Shown piece by piece: positions 14,341 to 23,800 of a stretch of 64,000 nt of DNA (positions are counted from its first letter, which is position 1; each line of letters starts with the position of its first letter). The DNA lies in contig CANTAL010000191.1 of assembly GCA_947650365.1 (NCBI GenBank), forward strand, positions 372,001-436,000, in the 5' to 3' direction. This DNA is from Chamaelirium japonicum. Lineage: Eukaryota; Streptophyta; Magnoliopsida; Liliales; Melanthiaceae. Made by a program: the position numbers and the translations under genes. Below the pieces are notes generated by a model. That model was given only the letters and a program-made list of their open reading frames with translations, had not been told where the DNA came from and searched no databases.

Positions 14341-14493
14341 ATTAGATTGCATCGTACGAATGAATTTGAATGGATTGTACGAATGAATTAGAATGGATCG
14401 TACGAATGAATTAGAATGGATCAAGCGAATGAATTAGAATAGATCGTACGAATGAATTAGAATGGATCGTACGAATGAATTAGAATGGATCAT
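14341..14493. repeat. Left flank of the retroelement, with a paralogue at 59851-60003
   Basis: The 153 bp immediately left of the LTR align gap-free with 59851-60003 (offset 45510), with roughly half a dozen differences by eye and a shared rare ATTAGATTGC unit. In the paralogue the R array simply continues (GGATCGTGCGAATG), so it approximates the unoccupied left flank. Confidence 0.8.
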
Positions 14494-14521
14494 TGTGGAC
14501 GCGGAAAAAGCGCGGGTCGTC

Positions 14522-14527
14522 TTTATT
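14522..14527 (-). promoter_or_regulatory. Possible polyadenylation signal AATAAA in left LTR
   Basis: Minus-strand GCAATAAAG lies 28 bp before the LTR end. It is conserved at the same place in the other LTR. If used, the R/U5 boundary would be very close to the LTR end. This is motif evidence only. Confidence 0.3.
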
Positions 14528-15540
14528 GCGAATCACACGAGATTACAATTGTGGCCGGGACCCGGGTGGCTCGGGTGTAGCGAATCCGGGTTGCGGCGAG
14601 TTTTGATCAGGGGATTGTGGGAAAGATCTTCTGGGGGATCCCTTTGATCCGCGTCTCCACGTGGTGTTCGTGCGAGAGCTCTGAAGGGGCTGCCCAGGAC
14701 AGGGGTTTTACAGGGAGAGGGTTTTGGAGAGGCTAAGGAATGTCCACCGTTGCTTTGTCCCTTCCGTGCTTCGCGCTTTCTCGGCTAGGGGGTTTTCGGC
14801 TTCGTCCCTCGGTCTTCGCGTCTTCCTCGTTCCTTGCTTGACCTCAGTGTCCTTGATCGTCAGTTCGCGGCGTCGATCGAGCTTTTGGCGTTGGCTTTGG
14901 CTTTGGCTTTTTTTTTGGCTTTGGCTTGGCTCCGGCGTGGCTCTGGCTTTTGCTTTGCTTCGGCGCTTGCACTTGGACGTAGCTGGGAGAGACTTGCGAT
15001 GCTTTCGTTCTTCCGAACTTCGCGTCGTATCGGCTAGAACGTGCGGTGCTTTTGCTCGTGGCCGGCGTAGTCGCTTGGCTTTGGCACTTGCGTTGCTTTG
15101 GCGCGGTCTTTACTGGGGCTTTGCTTTGGCTTCTTGCTTTGGCTTTAGCTTCAGCGTCAACTCGATCTTTTTCTTCGAACGACGTGAGCTACTTCTTCAG
15201 TGCTTCGACGATTTGCGTGTCGACTGGACTTCTCATCTTCTCCGGGCTTCTTTGGCGTGATCGGAGTCGAAGAATGCTTTCGAAGATGGTGGGGGTAGCA
15301 CCGATCCCCGTGCGATGGTTGTGGCGTCGGCTTTTGTTTATGAAGACGATGAGGGTAGCGACGGTCTCCGTGCGACGGTTGTGGCGTCGGCTTTTGTTGA
15401 TGAAGACGACGAGGGTAGCGACGCTTCAGACGATCTGCTCCAGGCTTTCTTCTTCGTGGATGGGGCAGGCGTTAGTCGAAGATGACGGGGTGATGACGCT
15501 TCGCTTCTCTCCTCCGGGCTTTGGGGCTTGATCGGGATCG

Positions 15541-16010
15541 AGGATTTGTTGGAGCCGACGGGGTAGTGCCGCTCCTCTTCTTCTCCGGGCTTTTGGGCTT
15601 GATCGGAGTCGAAGCTTGTTGGAGACGACAGGGTAGTGCCGCTCCTCTTCTTCTCCGGGCTTTTGGGCTTGATCGGAGTCGAAGCTTGTTGGAGACGACG
15701 GGGTAGTGCCGCTCCTCTTCTTCTCCGGGCTTTTGGGCTTGATCGGAGTCGAAGCTTGTTGGAGACGACGGGGTAGTGCCGCTCCTCTTCTTCTCCGGGC
15801 TTTTGGGCTTGATCGGAGTCGAAGCTTGTTGGAGACGACGGGGTAGTGCCGCTCCTCTTCTTCTCCGGGCTTTTGGGCTTGATCAGAGTCGAAGCTTGTT
15901 GGAGACGACGGGGTAGTGCCGCTCCTCTTCTTCTCCGGGCTTTTGGGCTTGATCGGAGTCGAAGCTTGTTGGAGACGACGGGGTAGTGCCGCTCCTCTTC
16001 TTCTCCGGCC
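15541..16010 (-). repeat. 70-bp tandem repeat in left LTR, 7 copies
   Basis: The marker GGGTAGTGCC recurs at 15561, 15631, 15701, 15771, 15841, 15911 and 15981, exactly 70 bp apart. Units are nearly identical. Because 70 is not a multiple of three, each frame cycles through all three readings, and on the minus strand all are open, giving a 70-residue super-repeat of basic, Ser/Pro-rich sequence. It lies downstream of the LTR TATA box, in the presumed leader. Confidence 0.95.
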
Positions 16011-16263
16011 TTTGCTTCTGGCGTCTTCGGAGTCGAAGGGTTCTTCTTCTCCGAGCTTTGTTCTTCGTGCACGGAGTCGAAGGGATGATCTTCGTGTGCA
16101 AGGGTCTTCACATTGATGAGGACTTTCAGTAAGCCGATCCCTCGGGACAGGCTTGACTGTGCCTCGTGAAGCCTTGGGTCGATGAAGAAGCGTCTCCTCT
16201 TCTGCAGAGCTCCGGCATTTCGTCTTCAATTTCCCGACCATTTTTTCCTTCCCCCACCCCCTC

Positions 16264-16271
16264 TATTTATA
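16264..16271 (-). promoter_or_regulatory. TATA box of left LTR
   Basis: Minus-strand CCTATAAATAG is a good plant-type TATA box. It sits about 0.69 kb into the LTR in element sense and is conserved in the right LTR. In this 3' LTR it would drive transcription leftward into the flanking satellite. Confidence 0.65.
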
Positions 16272-16539
16272 GGCAAAGAGGTGGGGAGAGAGATATGGGA
16301 ACTTTTTAATTTCAAATCCCTTTTGTATCTCTCTCATAATTACCTGGATTTTATTCATCCATTGATGAGGGGAATAACATTTAGTTGTTTTCCTTTTCTG
16401 GCGGGTGCAATTATGGCTGGATTTTGCGCACGAAATCGATGGCGATCGGGCGCTTCGTCTTGTGCGTCGGATCGAGGGATCGGCGCAGATCCGCGTGTGT
16501 GCAGACGTCATACGCTACCTCCCCCCGCGCATGGCGGTA

Positions 16540-16646
16540 TTTCTTTCCTTTTCTTTCTTTTCTTTCCTTTTTCTTTTCTTTCCTTTTTCTTTTCTTTCCT
16601 TTCTTTTCTTTCCTTTTTCTTTTCTTTCTTTTCTTTTCTTTCCTTG
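16540..16646. repeat. Polypyrimidine tract (CTTTT/CTTTC) in left LTR U3
   Basis: About 105 bp of T and C on the + strand (purine on the element sense strand), upstream of the TATA box. A shifted version occurs in the right LTR at 29461-29580. It explains the Lys/Glu- or Phe/Ser-rich spurious frames here. Confidence 0.9.
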
Positions 16647-16654
16647 CAGGGCCG

Positions 16655-16762
16655 GCCGGCCCCTCCATGGGGTTCGGTCCCCACTAGGGCCGCCCCCATG
16701 GGGTTCGGATCCTAGTAGGGGCCGGCCCCATGGGGTTCGGACCCTAGTAGGGGCCGGCCCCC
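16655..16762. repeat. GGGGTTCGG tandem repeat, 3 units, left LTR
   Basis: Units of about 32 bp containing GGCCGGCCCC, ATGGGGTTCGG and CCTAGTAGGG. The right LTR has two units at 29588-29670, so copy number has changed since the LTRs were made or during reverse transcription. Confidence 0.8.
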
Positions 16763-16799
16763 CTTGACGCATGGGGTCCGCTCCTCTTTGCTAGGTGCG

Positions 16800-16915
16800 A
16801 GTCGGGTCCGGGTCCGCATCGGTGCGCGCGAGTCGGGTCCGCGTGTCGGGTTTGCATCCGCGTCGGTGCGCGCGAGTCGGGTCCGCGTGTCGGGTTTGCA
16901 TCCGCGTCGGCACAC
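16800..16915. repeat. 44-bp GC-rich tandem repeat, left LTR
   Basis: GGTGCGCGCG recurs at 16821 and 16865 within a unit containing GTCGGGTCCGCG and TTTGCATCCGCGTCGG. The same arrangement is kept in the right LTR near 29725-29820. Confidence 0.8.
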
Positions 16916-16955
16916 GTAAGTCGGGTTCGGGTCCGACGAAATTCGTGTGTCTACA

Positions 16956-16970
16956 AATGCCCCCTCAAGG
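16956..16970 (-). promoter_or_regulatory. Polypurine tract
   Basis: Minus-strand CCTTGAGGGGGCATT directly abuts the TGTAGAC start of the 3' LTR. A GAGGGGGCA core is the usual plus-strand primer type in plant Ty3/gypsy elements. It fixes the element orientation as minus. Confidence 0.8.
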
Positions 16971-17670
16971 ACGAGTGCGTCGTTGAGAGCGTGTCGGGTT
17001 TGGACACGTAGGAATCGTAGAGCGCTTGTCCTTGATTCCTTTTGTGGGCGGGGTTGGAGGAGCGCGGCTGAGGTGCGAGTTGCCTTCGCCGCCTCTCTCT
17101 TCCTCTTTCTTTTTCTTCCCTTTTTTTTTTTTGGACCACGGGAGCTGCAGCGGCAGTGGCAGGGTCGGTCAGGGCTGCGGCGGCTGGGCACGAGGCCAGC
17201 GGCGTGCGGCGCGCAGAGCTGGGTGCCGGTGCGAGCAGTTGGCTGTGGCTCTTGCTTGTAGAGAAGACCTTCGCTATGGTTTCGATCATCTTCTTCGTTG
17301 CGGACCTCTTTTGCTCCAAAGATTGCACGGACGTCGAAGGTGGCCGCTGTACGGAGTTCGAGTGTGGCACGAGGGCGGCTGGAGTGCGATGACGGCAACG
17401 GTGCATCTCGGCGGAGGACCGTCGCCCCTCCCTCGGTGTGGGAGTGCAATGACGAGGCCGATTGTCGACGGCGACCGTTGCACGATGTCCGAAGGCGACT
17501 TAGGAGAGACGGGAGCGTGAAGACGAAGGCAACATGTCTCGGCGTAGTCCCATGGCGGCGCGCAGGTGACGAAGGCGCGAAGGCGATGCACCCCGGCGGA
17601 GTGTTGGCGATGGTGACGCACCTCGACGCGATAAGGAGGAGGTGGAGCCATTGCAAGCGAGGCGAAGCTC

Positions 17671-17694
17671 CCTTTTTTTTTTTTTTTTTTTTTT
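17671..17694 (-). repeat. A-tract on the element sense strand
   Basis: About 24 T residues on the + strand, one of a series of long homopolymer runs in the 3' region that all have the same polarity (others near 17119, 18523, 18739, 19800 and 20759). Confidence 0.85.
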
Positions 17695-18522
17695 GCGCGG
17701 AGTACAGCAGTAGCGACGGTGGCTGGCTACGGCGCGCGCGAAGGCCAGAGTGCCGTGGCGGCGGTGGCTCGCGGAGGCAGCAACAGCAGCAGCGGCAGGT
17801 GATGGCCGAGCGGCGCACGGGCTGCGGTGCGGGTGCCAGTGGCTCGCGGACCCTTCCTTTTCTCTCCTTCCTTTTCCTTCTTTTCCTTTCTTTTTTTTTC
17901 TTTCCTTTTCTTTTCTTTTCTTTTTTTTTTTTCCTTTTCTTTTCTTTCTTTCTGCTTCTTCTTCTGGTTCTGGTATACGGGGGCAACGGCAGCGGCTGCT
18001 GGCTGTAGTGCGCACGGAGGCCGGGTAGGGGCACAGCAGTGGCGCTGGCGGTCGGAGCGGCGACCGAGCGCAGGGCCAGTGGCGGCCGGGGGCGTGCGCG
18101 CAAGGGTGGTGCGCAGGCGGCGGCGAGTCGGGCTCGGGGCCAGCAGCGGGCAGTGCGCGGTGGTGTTCGGAGCCAGCGGCGGCCGGGGCTGTGCGGGTCC
18201 GCCGTCGGACAGGCGCAGCGGGGCGGCGGCGGCTGGGCGCGGGGCCAACGGCGGGCGGCGCGCCGGCGCGGGCACGGGCGAGCGACGTGCGGTCGCCGGG
18301 CGCGGGTTTCAGCGGTGGGCGGCGCGCAACGGTGGCCTTTGGCGCAGGTTTCAGCGGCGGGCGGCGCGCAGCGGTGGCCCCGGGCGCGGGCGCCGACCCC
18401 GGTCGTATAGGAGATGAAGGAGGGAGCGGCTGGGGGCCCCCCCTTCTCTTTGCTGTTGGCTTACCATTGGGGAAAGGGGTGCAGGCCCCGCCCCACTTTG
18501 CTCTTCTCCTCTTCTTTTTTCT

Positions 18523-18542
18523 TTTTTTTTTTTTTTTTTTTT
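18523..18542 (-). repeat. A-tract on the element sense strand
   Basis: A run of about 20 T residues on the + strand, preceded by a CTTTTTTCTTTT stretch. It belongs to the same-polarity series described for the 3' region. Confidence 0.8.
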
Positions 18543-18769
18543 GTGTCGGACACTGATTGGGGAGAGGGGACGCGGTGGCAACAATGGCGTCTCCGGCTTG
18601 ATCGCGCTCTGAGTCAAACGGCCTCCGACTGAATCGGAGAAGGAGGGGGGCTGTGGGTCCCCTTCTCCCATTTTGGCTTGTGACGAGCGGCTCCCTCCCA
18701 TGCGTGGGTTTGGATCAGACAGGAGGGTGGTTGTATCCTTTTTTTTTTGTTTTTTGTGGAAAGCTGGAG

Positions 18770-19540
18770 CTTGGAGACCGTCGTCGGAAGAGTGCTGCCT
18801 GGGGTTGCACCAGACTTGCTCCGTCTTTCCGGTGTCGCCTCTTTCGTCGACGGCGGCGGCGATGGTGCGCGTCGCTTGAAGACGAAGGCTTCCGTCGGCT
18901 TGGAGACGAAGGCTTCTTCGATGCTTGGAGACCGTCGGCGGAAGAGTGCTGCCTGGGGTTGCACGAGACTTGTTCCGTCTTCCTGGTGTCGCCTCTTTCG
19001 TCGACGGCGGCGGCGATGGTGCGCGTCGCTTGAAGACGAAGGCTTCTGTCGGCTTGGAGACGAAGGCTTCTTCGATGCTTGGAGACCGTCGGCGGAAGAG
19101 TGCTGCCTGGGGTTGCGCGAGACTCGCTCCGTCTTCTCGGTGTTGCCTCTTTCGTCGACGGCGGCGGCGATGGTGCGCGACTCTTGAAGACGAAGGCTTC
19201 CGTCGGCTTGGAGACGAAGGCTTCTTCGATGCTTGGAGACCGTCGGCGGAAGAGTGCTGCCTGGGGTTGCACGAGACTTGCTCCGTCTTCCCGGTGTCGC
19301 CTCTTTCATCGACGGCGGCGGCGATGGTGCGCGTCGCTTGAAGACGAAGTCTTCCGTCGGCTTGGAGACGAAGGCTTCTTCGATGCTTGGGGACCGTCGG
19401 TGGGAGAGTGCTGCCAGGGGTTGCACGAGACTTGCTCTGTCTTCCCGGTGTCGCCTCTTTCGTCGACGGCGGCGGCGATGGTGCGCGGCGCTTGAAGACG
19501 AAGGTTTCCGTCGGCTTGGAGACGAAGGCTTCTTCGATGG
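18770..19540 (-). repeat. 154-bp tandem repeat, 5 copies
   Basis: CTTGGAGACCG (CTTGGGGACCG in the last copy) recurs at 18770, 18924, 19078, 19232 and 19386, exactly 154 bp apart. Each unit contains GTCGACGGCGGCGGCGATGG and a doublet of GACGAAGGCTTC. The shorter GACGAAGGCTTC-type motif continues degenerately to about 19660. As 154 is not divisible by three, the array is open in several frames on both strands, which explains the many overlapping frames here. Confidence 0.95.
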
Positions 19541-19799
19541 CTTGGAGACGAAGGCCCTCCTGGCGGCTTGAAGACGAAGGATTCTTCGACGGCTCGCGAA
19601 GACGAAAGCTTCAGTCTTTGCGGCGAAGCATTCTTCGGCGGCTTGGAGCTGAAAGATTCTTCAGCGGAGTGTTATCGTCTTCTTGGTGCGGGAGCATAAT
19701 GACAACGGCACGGCAAAAAGACGAAGCCGAGTGTGGTGGCAATCGCCTGGCGCGAGGATGAGTCGGAGGCGTTGAAGGCCAGGGAAGGTGGCTCCCTCC

Positions 19800-19824
19800 C
19801 TTTTTTTTTTTTTTTTTTTTTTTT
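19800..19824 (-). repeat. A-tract on the element sense strand
   Basis: About 25 T residues on the + strand, the longest run in the series. Confidence 0.85.
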
Positions 19825-20758
19825 CAGAATTGACTTTACCTCTCGATCGGTCTTGCACTTTTCATATCCTTGCAAGATTCGTCCCCCTGAGTACCTTCCG
19901 AAGGCTGGCTAGATTATTGATGAGGTCAACCGCGGGTTTAGAGTTACTAGCGAGGTTGCACCTTTCTGGTAGCAATGTCAGCTTGCAGGACACCGAGATG
20001 GGCGTTCTGGAGAGGATGACGAGGCCACGAGCATCAACAAGGAGTAGACTGCTTTGGTTGTCTTTTGCTTGTCGATCTTGACCTTGATGACAGCTCCAGT
20101 TGTTCTTTTGGCTTTGTGGAGGTCACGAAGGCTGCGGTTGTTGTTTATGCGTCCGCCATTCTTCGGGTTGCTGCTTTTGACTTCAGTAGCAGTTTCCATC
20201 CTTCAGGTTGGCCTGAGTCTTTGCATGAGCCCGGTGGATTTCAAGGCAACGACTCTTTTTCTGCGGAGCAGATGCGCACCTTCTTTGGAGGGTGGCAAGC
20301 TTCATTGCTTACGACGGTCTTCGCTGGAAGACGCTTCCTTGGGCTTAGCTGCGACTGAGGGGGAGAGACGTCAAGCATCGCTTCAGAAGCTGGAGAATGC
20401 CCGAGCGACCGAGAAGACTTCTGTAGCAAAGTTTGTGAAGCAACGGAAAGCTGGTGATGCGTCGAGAGTTGACTGCTTCCCTACCCCTGGAATTGCAGCG
20501 CATGTAAGCTGTTGGGAGCGAGCCACTTTGGCGCCTTAGGGACTTCGACTTGCCACACTCGTGCGTCGCTTTAGAAGCTAGAGTTTCATTTGGGGAAAGC
20601 TCGAGCGACCGAGAAGACGTTTGGAGTAGAGCTTGCGAAGTAGCGTGAAGAGCTGACGAATTGCCGGGAGCGGGTGGAGTGATCGAGAAGGCTGCCGGAG
20701 GTGATGGTTATGCACTCACTTGCCTCTGGACTGGCCTCCAGGGACGACGTTGGGATGT

Positions 20759-20776
20759 TTTTTTTTTTTTTTTTTT
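20759..20776 (-). repeat. A-tract just downstream of the gag-pro stop
   Basis: A run of about 18 A on the element sense strand begins about 37 bp after the stop codon. It resembles a retained poly(A) end, but no AATAAA is evident just before it. Confidence 0.7.
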
Positions 20777-20813
20777 GGACTGAACCTTTGTAGGTTGCCT
20801 ACGTAACCTTGCG

Positions 20814-23800
20814 CTAGGCAAAGTACCTTTTGAGGGACTTGCCACTGGTAGGCAAAGTCGCCACTGGTTCGCAGCTATCGCCCACCTTCTTCGCTTCAAT
20901 ATAGTTGGAAGTGAAGATCTTCTTGACTGGAGTTTTGATGATTGCTGGAGTTTGACTGGAGTCGATGCCCCGGCAATTTGGAAGGGTTTGTTCGCCGCTT
21001 TTGCAGAGACGAGCTTGAGTCTTTGTCAGGCGATGTGGTATTGCAGCTGAGGGTAGTGATCCCATGTGTGCCATGCTTTCTTTGCTGCGGCTGGATTTGA
21101 ACATTGACTCGGTGGAGTTTTGCCCCCGAGTGTTTTCTGACTTGATTGCAAGTTGCTCAGAGCTGGTACGCTCGGAAGACTCGGTTGAGCTCGAGATGTG
21201 CAACAGACCACGTAACGGTAGTGTCATCTCTTGCAACGTGCTGAAGTTGGCCCCGAAGAATGATAACGCTGGTTCCTTTGCTGGAGGGGAAGGCGATCGT
21301 CCTGGTTTGCGAAGCCATTGAGGTACGAGCCGCAGGACTGAAGCAACTTGAGCAGGCAACGGAATGCATCGCATCGAGCTTGATTTGAAGTTGATGTGAA
21401 TTTTCCGTCTTGGTGCTGGCGCTTCTTTATCTTTGTGCACTGTCTGGATGGAGGATGTCACTAGTTTTGCAAGTGGAGAGCTTTTGTCCATCGCAGCTGT
21501 TTTGACTTCCTGGACTTGTGGAGCTTTTGTTGGAGGAGCTTCTGCAACGAAGTCTTTGGCCTCGTAAAACTTGGCATCAGCAAGGTGTGCTTTAGCCTTG
21601 TTGAACAGCTTGCCGTTGGCGGCGATGCTTCTCCCCATGCTTTCGATGTTAATGCTGCTTTCTTCATCGTCTTTCCGGAGCACTTGGTGAACTTCCATTA
21701 TGCAGCAGGAGATCTTGAAGTTTTGACCAGCTTCAAGGAAGCAAATAGGAAAGAACTTCTGGAGTGTCACTGGCTCTAGAAAGCTTTGCTGGAGGAGATT
21801 TTTCAGATTTGCTGGTGGTACTTTGGACGTCTTTCTTCCTGGAGCTTCATTCTTTTCCTTGAAGGACTTTCTTCTGAGGAGTTTTCTTGTCGCCCGATCT
21901 TTCTCATGGTTAGCTAGGCGTGCTATCCTGTAGCTTGATCGTCGTGGCCTTCTCCTTCGAGGCGCCATAGCCCATGTGTTAAGATCTTCCTCGCCAAGGT
22001 GAAGAACTGGTGTTGCGACTGAAGGCTCTTCCTTGATCAGAAGGACTTGCACTTCTAGAGACTGTACCGATTCATCTTCTGATCCCCAGCTGGTTGGCTT
22101 GATTTCTTTATTTGGAATCGAAGGAGACCTGGAGTAGAGGACATAATAGTCAATTTTGCCCGATGGTTGGCCTAGCAGGTTGACTTCGGGGCTTCTTTGT
22201 TCGTCTCTAGCTTTGAGCAGGTGCCGGGACGTAGTTTCGTTTGGAAGAGGGAGTGCTTGCATGAGAGACGGTTGCCCCCAAGACAGTAAGGATTTGGCCC
22301 TAGGCACTGAAGAAGTATGTCGTCGTCGTCTTCTTGGACTGCCCCCTTTCTTTGAGTCATCAACGGTGGACTGCCCCCCTTCTGCGAGGACCGACGGGGC
22401 ATCTTGCAATTCGTCGTCCGAAGTAGAAGTATCACCGTTGTCGGGAGCCGTAATGGAGATATGATTGACGGCAGCCATGGGTGGGTGGGTGGGTATTGAA
22501 ACGAAGTCCTCGATTGGCATTCCCAGACGATCGAACACCAACTTCTTCTTTGATTGTTTGACTGGCCCGAGCCTCTCGAACACGGATGTGCATTTTCGAT
22601 TCGACCAGTCTTTACCACCTCTGGTTTGCTTCCGGAACAGAGCTTGGCATCGAACCCGTCGTCGTCTTCTCTTGCTGTCTGGATGGCTGAGGTAGGTAGA
22701 GCGTGCATCGGAGATTGTCGATTCTTCGGCTGCTTTATCTACCATCCTTGCCTCGATGTAGTTCGAGGTGAAGGTCTTCTTTGCTGCGGTTCTGATGACC
22801 AACGGAGCTTGACTGGAGCCGATGCCTCGGCGGTTCGGAGGAATTTGCTCTCCGTTTTGAAACAGCCGAGTTTGAGTTCTCGTCATCCCATGTGGAGTTG
22901 CTGCTGGTGGAAGTGTGCCCATGGCGCTTTCTTCGTTGTAGCCGGCTCTGAACAGCAACTTGGCAGCATTTTGTCCCCAACTCCCTTCCGGTTTGAATCC
23001 GAGTTGCTCGAGGTCTGCTGATTCGACAGGTCTGCTCGGGTTCGGAGCTTGCGTCAGACTAGGTAGTGGTACCGTCATTTCTTGCAGAGTGATGACATTG
23101 GTCTGAGATAACGACGGGGCCAGCTTCCTTGTCGGAGTAGAAGGCGATTGCTTGGATTTACGGAGCCACTGCGGCGCGAGACGTAGGACAGGCGCCGTTT
23201 GGACTGGCAACGGGGTATGTTGCATTGCTCTTGGCTCGAAGCTGATGCGCATCCTTTGCCTAGGTTTCGGCGTTCCTTGGACCTTGAGTCTTGCCTCGTC
23301 AGAGGGTGGCGCCGAATTCGCGGGAAGTGGAGTCTTGTCCTGCTTCACTTCTTCAATCTTTTGGGCTCGAGGAGCTTTAGCTGGCAGAACTTCCGCGACC
23401 AGGCCCTTTGCTTGGTAGAACTTAGCGTCGGCCAGGTGTGCCTCGGCCTCGTTGAATGGCTTGTCATCCGCAACTATGCACCTCTCCACGCCTTCTTCGT
23501 AGTACTTGAGGCACTGGTGCCAGGTGGATACCACGATGCCGTTCTCGTGCAGCCATGGTCTTCCCAACAGGAGGCGATATGACGTCTGGTAATCGATGAT
23601 GTGGAAGAGGACCGTTGTATCCAACGGGCCGATGGAAAGCTTCAAACGAATAATTCCGACGGTGGACTGTCCGCCCTGGTTGAAGCCTTGAATGACCAAT
23701 TGACTTGGTGAGAGCTGGTCGTCGGTGATGCCGAGTTGCCGCATCGTCTGGATAGGCATGATGTTGACGGCGGAGCCACAGTCCAATAAGATTCGGTTCA

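Larger units (their letters stand above)
1..14493. repeat. Left satellite array, 23-bp unit with 24- and 28-bp variants
   Basis: The sequence is a continuous tandem array of a 23-bp unit, CCATTCTAATTC followed by ATTCGTACGAT, with 28-bp units in which AATGTATCC or AATGTAACC replaces ATCC, and 24-bp units ending GATTCCA. No gene is visible. Polarity alternates. Approximate blocks: F 1-384, R 385-570, F 571-882, R 883-955, F 956-2540, R 2541-2695, F 2696-3168, R 3169-3275, F 3276-3540, R 3541-3950, F 3951-4094, R 4095-4455, F 4456-4857, R 4858-4935, F 4936-7512, R 7513-7658, F 7659-8425, R 8426-9238, F 9239-9797, R 9798-10000, F 10001-10500, R 10501-10985, F 10986-11455, R 11456-11630, F 11631-11725, R 11726-12290, F 12291-12680, R 12681-12985, F 12986-13160, R 13161-13853, F 13854-13972, R 13973-14493. 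The array ends sharply at the LTR. Confidence 0.97.
10994..14493. repeat. Element-proximal satellite domain of the left array
   Basis: Units here match those to the right of the retroelement rather than those upstream. CTAATCCATTCG, CTCACAAATGTAACC and GGTTACATTCGTG variants appear, while GAGCC and TACTAATG units stop. Three segments have close copies in the right array (listed separately). There is no coding content. Confidence 0.75.
14494..16955 (-). repeat. Left LTR (3' LTR of the element), 2462 bp
   Basis: On the + strand it runs from TGTGGACGCGG to GTGTCTACA. It aligns end to end with 27141-29859. By eye there are scattered substitutions and a few length differences: seven instead of eleven 70-bp units, three instead of two units of the GGGGTTCGG repeat, and a longer GGCTTT run. 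In element sense it starts with U3, has a TATA box at 16264-16271 and ends at 14494. Confidence 0.93.
16971..20813 (-). other. 3' non-coding region of the element
   Basis: About 3.8 kb lies between the gag-pro stop codon and the PPT. It is GC-rich and built from repeats: a 154-bp tandem array, A-tracts on the element sense strand, and a polypyrimidine stretch at about 17866-17952. Several long frames exist on both strands, but they overlap each other, are low complexity or repeat-driven, and show no RT, RNase H, integrase or chromodomain motif. I treat the region as non-coding; part could be diverged or captured sequence. Confidence 0.7.

Noticed and set aside
14489-14493. ATCAT as a 5-bp target-site duplication
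   Set aside because: The right flank begins GTACG; no matching 4-6-bp word is present directly outside the right LTR.
14724-15260. Leu/Phe/Trp-rich plus-strand frame in the left LTR resembling a membrane protein
   Set aside because: It is antisense to the element and created by the GGCTTT microsatellite. The right LTR copy has a different frame structure.
16712-18103. 463-aa minus-strand frame across the PPT and LTR end
   Set aside because: It runs through the LTR boundary and PPT, is low-complexity Lys/Glu/Arg/Pro sequence driven by polypurine tracts, and overlaps equally long frames on the other strand.
18614-19426. 270-aa minus-strand frame in the 154-bp array
   Set aside because: Repeat-driven; all three frames and the opposite strand are open too, and no domain is recognised.
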